Part shown: positions 4,592-5,884 of the stretch, piece by piece | Numbering within the stretch: the first letter of the stretch is position 1 | Layout: every line of letters starts with the position of its first letter | Origin: Hyphomicrobiales bacterium | GTDB lineage: Bacteria > Pseudomonadota > Alphaproteobacteria > Rhizobiales > Beijerinckiaceae | Assembly (NCBI GenBank): GCA_028290125.1 | Contig: JAQGKM010000093.1 | Span: 1 to 5,884, forward strand | Length of the DNA stretch: 5,884 bases | Direction of reading: 5' to 3' | Made by a program: the position numbers and the translations under genes | The notes under the pieces: generated by a model | Database searches by the model: none | What the model was told of the DNA's origin: nothing | The model's input: only the letters and a program-made list of their open reading frames with translations

Positions 4592-5884
4592 ATGACCCCT
4601 TCCGCCCGCATCAGCGCCGCAATCGAAATCCTCGCCGACATCAACGAGCGCCGGCGTCCCGCCGCAGACGCCCTGAAGGACTGGGGACTCGGCCACCGCT
4701 TCGCGGGCTCGAAGGACCGCGCGGCCCTCGCCAGCCATGTTTATGACGCGCTGCGCGTGCGTTCGTCGGCCGCCTGGATCATGGGCGAGGATACGCCGCG
4801 CGCCATCGTGCTCGGCTCGCTGCGCCAGTTGCGCGGCATGGACGCGGACGCCATTGCGGCGCTGTGCACCGGCGACACGCATGCGCCGGCCCCTCTTACC
4901 GATCACGAGAAGACGCGCCTCACCGACGCCACGCTCGACGACGCGCCCGACCATGTGCGCGGCGATTATCCGGACTGGCTGGCCGAACATTTCGCCGCCG
5001 CCTTCGGCGAACACGCAGTCGCGGAGGGCAGGGCGCTCGCCGGCCGTGCGCCGATCGACCTGCGCGTCAATCGCCTGAAGGGCGAGCGGGAGAAAGCCGC
5101 CAAAATGCTGGCGCATCTGACGCCCGAGGAGACGCCGCTGTCGCCGCTCGGGCTGCGGCTCAATGCCGGCGCCGACGGGCGCGGTCCCTCGCTGTTGGCC
5201 GAACCCGCTTACGTGCGCGGCTTCGTCGAAGTGCAGGACGAGGGCTCGCAGCTCGCCGCCCTGATCGCCGGCGCCAAGCCCGGATTGCAGGTGCTCGACT
5301 TCTGCGCGGGTGGCGGCGGCAAGACCCTCGCCATGGCGGCCGAAATGGCCAACAAGGGGCAGGTCTACGCTTACGACAGCGAGGGCCGGCGCCTGATGCC
5401 GATCTATCCGCGCCTGGAGCGCGCCGACGTGCGCAACGTGCAGGTCCGCGCGCCCAAGGGAGCCAAGGACGTGCTGGCCGACATCGAGGCGCGCTGCGAC
5501 ATCGTGCTGGTCGATGCGCCGTGCACCGGCACCGGCACCTGGCGCCGCAACCCCGACGCCAAATGGCGCACGCGCCCCGGCGCGCTCGAGCAGCGCATGA
5601 AGGAGCAGGACGAAGTCCTCGCAAATTCAGCCAAATACGTGAAGACAGGCGGCGTGCTCGCCTACATCACCTGCTCGCTGCTTCGCGCGGAGGATGAAGA
5701 CCGGATCGACGCCTTTCTCGCGTCCCATGCCGACTTCCTGCCGCTCGACGCCGCCCACATCGCGCGTCGCGCCAACCTGCCGGAGCTCGCGCAATATGCA
5801 AGCCCGCACGGCGCCGGCCTGCGCCTCTCGCCGCGCACGAGCAACACGGATGGGTTTTACGTGGCGTTGCTGCTGAAGCAGTAA
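4592..5884 (+). CDS. RsmB/NOP-family RNA (cytosine-5)-methyltransferase
   Basis: This 430-residue SAM-dependent enzyme makes 5-methylcytosine in RNA, probably rRNA. The catalytic core starts around residue 150 (RAPIDLRVNRLK, 152-163). The SAM loop is VLDFCAGGGGKTLA (234-247). Motif IV DAPCTGTGTWRRNPDAKW (308-325) holds Cys311, and motif VI YITCSLL (358-364) holds Cys361, giving the two-cysteine pair that marks this family; the motif VI cysteine is the usual nucleophile. The C-terminus ends with the family's PRTSNTDGFYVALL. The first 130 residues (DWGLGHRFAGSKDRAAL, VYDALRVR) form a helical accessory domain in the place of the NusB-like domain of E. coli RsmB, which has about the same length. 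ATG at 4592 is the only sensible start; the frame is open upstream but that part lies antisense to the lipoprotein gene. The Shine-Dalgarno is poor. Related genomes often carry a second RsmB-like protein, so C967 of 16S rRNA as target is not certain and I give no symbol. Confidence 0.92.
   Translation: MTPSARISAAIEILADINERRRPAADALKDWGLGHRFAGSKDRAALASHVYDALRVRSSAAWIMGEDTPRAIVLGSLRQLRGMDADAIAALCTGDTHAPAPLTDHEKTRLTDATLDDAPDHVRGDYPDWLAEHFAAAFGEHAVAEGRALAGRAPIDLRVNRLKGEREKAAKMLAHLTPEETPLSPLGLRLNAGADGRGPSLLAEPAYVRGFVEVQDEGSQLAALIAGAKPGLQVLDFCAGGGGKTLAMAAEMANKGQVYAYDSEGRRLMPIYPRLERADVRNVQVRAPKGAKDVLADIEARCDIVLVDAPCTGTGTWRRNPDAKWRTRPGALEQRMKEQDEVLANSAKYVKTGGVLAYITCSLLRAEDEDRIDAFLASHADFLPLDAAHIARRANLPELAQYASPHGAGLRLSPRTSNTDGFYVALLLKQ

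Noticed and set aside
1..5884. A new defence, mobile or secondary-metabolism system
   Set aside because: All large genes belong to known core families, no transposase, integrase, phage, CRISPR or toxin-antitoxin features are seen, and the two unknown envelope proteins are separate single genes.

Overview
This 5.9 kb window is GC-rich chromosomal DNA that reads as a core-genome segment of an alphaproteobacterium, most likely of the order Hyphomicrobiales (Rhizobiales). The evidence is the gene order (Ppx/GppA family, rlmE, guaB, a MAPEG protein, an RsmB/NOP-type methyltransferase), the protein signatures, and a short interspersed palindromic repeat of a type I recall as common in that order. 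Genus cannot be fixed from the sequence.

Layout. (1) 1-1034, plus strand: the 3' end of a Ppx/GppA-family phosphatase gene (its 5' part lies outside the window) overlaps rlmE by 4 bases (ATGA). rlmE encodes the 23S rRNA 2'-O-methyltransferase. (2) 1038-1964, minus strand: a gene for a secreted, cysteine-containing ClpP/crotonase-fold protein of unknown function, convergent with rlmE and only 3 bases from it. (3) 1965-2247: a 283-base divergent intergenic region. It holds a strong hairpin plus T-run oriented on the minus strand and several small palindromes in the presumed guaB leader. (4) 2248-4177, plus strand: guaB (IMP dehydrogenase) followed 22 bases later by a four-helix MAPEG membrane protein, a likely two-gene operon. 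(5) 4178-4323: a short convergent spacer packed with repeats, namely a perfect 9-bp GC-rich inverted repeat and a palindromic repeat unit flanked by 8-bp direct repeats. (6) 4324-4479, minus strand: a 51-residue proline-rich lipoprotein. (7) 4592-5884, plus strand: an RsmB/NOP-family RNA m5C methyltransferase, complete, ending exactly at the window edge.

Functionally the window is mostly housekeeping: two RNA methyltransferases acting on or probably acting on rRNA, the committed step of guanine nucleotide synthesis, and the tail of a phosphatase family acting on polyphosphate or pppGpp. The two envelope proteins transcribed in the opposite direction (the ClpP-like protein and the small lipoprotein) are the least characterised genes. 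I found no CRISPR array, tRNA, rRNA, insertion sequence with a transposase, defence system or phage gene. I do not see a convincing new multi-gene system. The points most worth a second look are the ClpP-like periplasmic protein with its terminator-like hairpin just upstream, the guaB leader, and the repeat insertion at 4268-4319.
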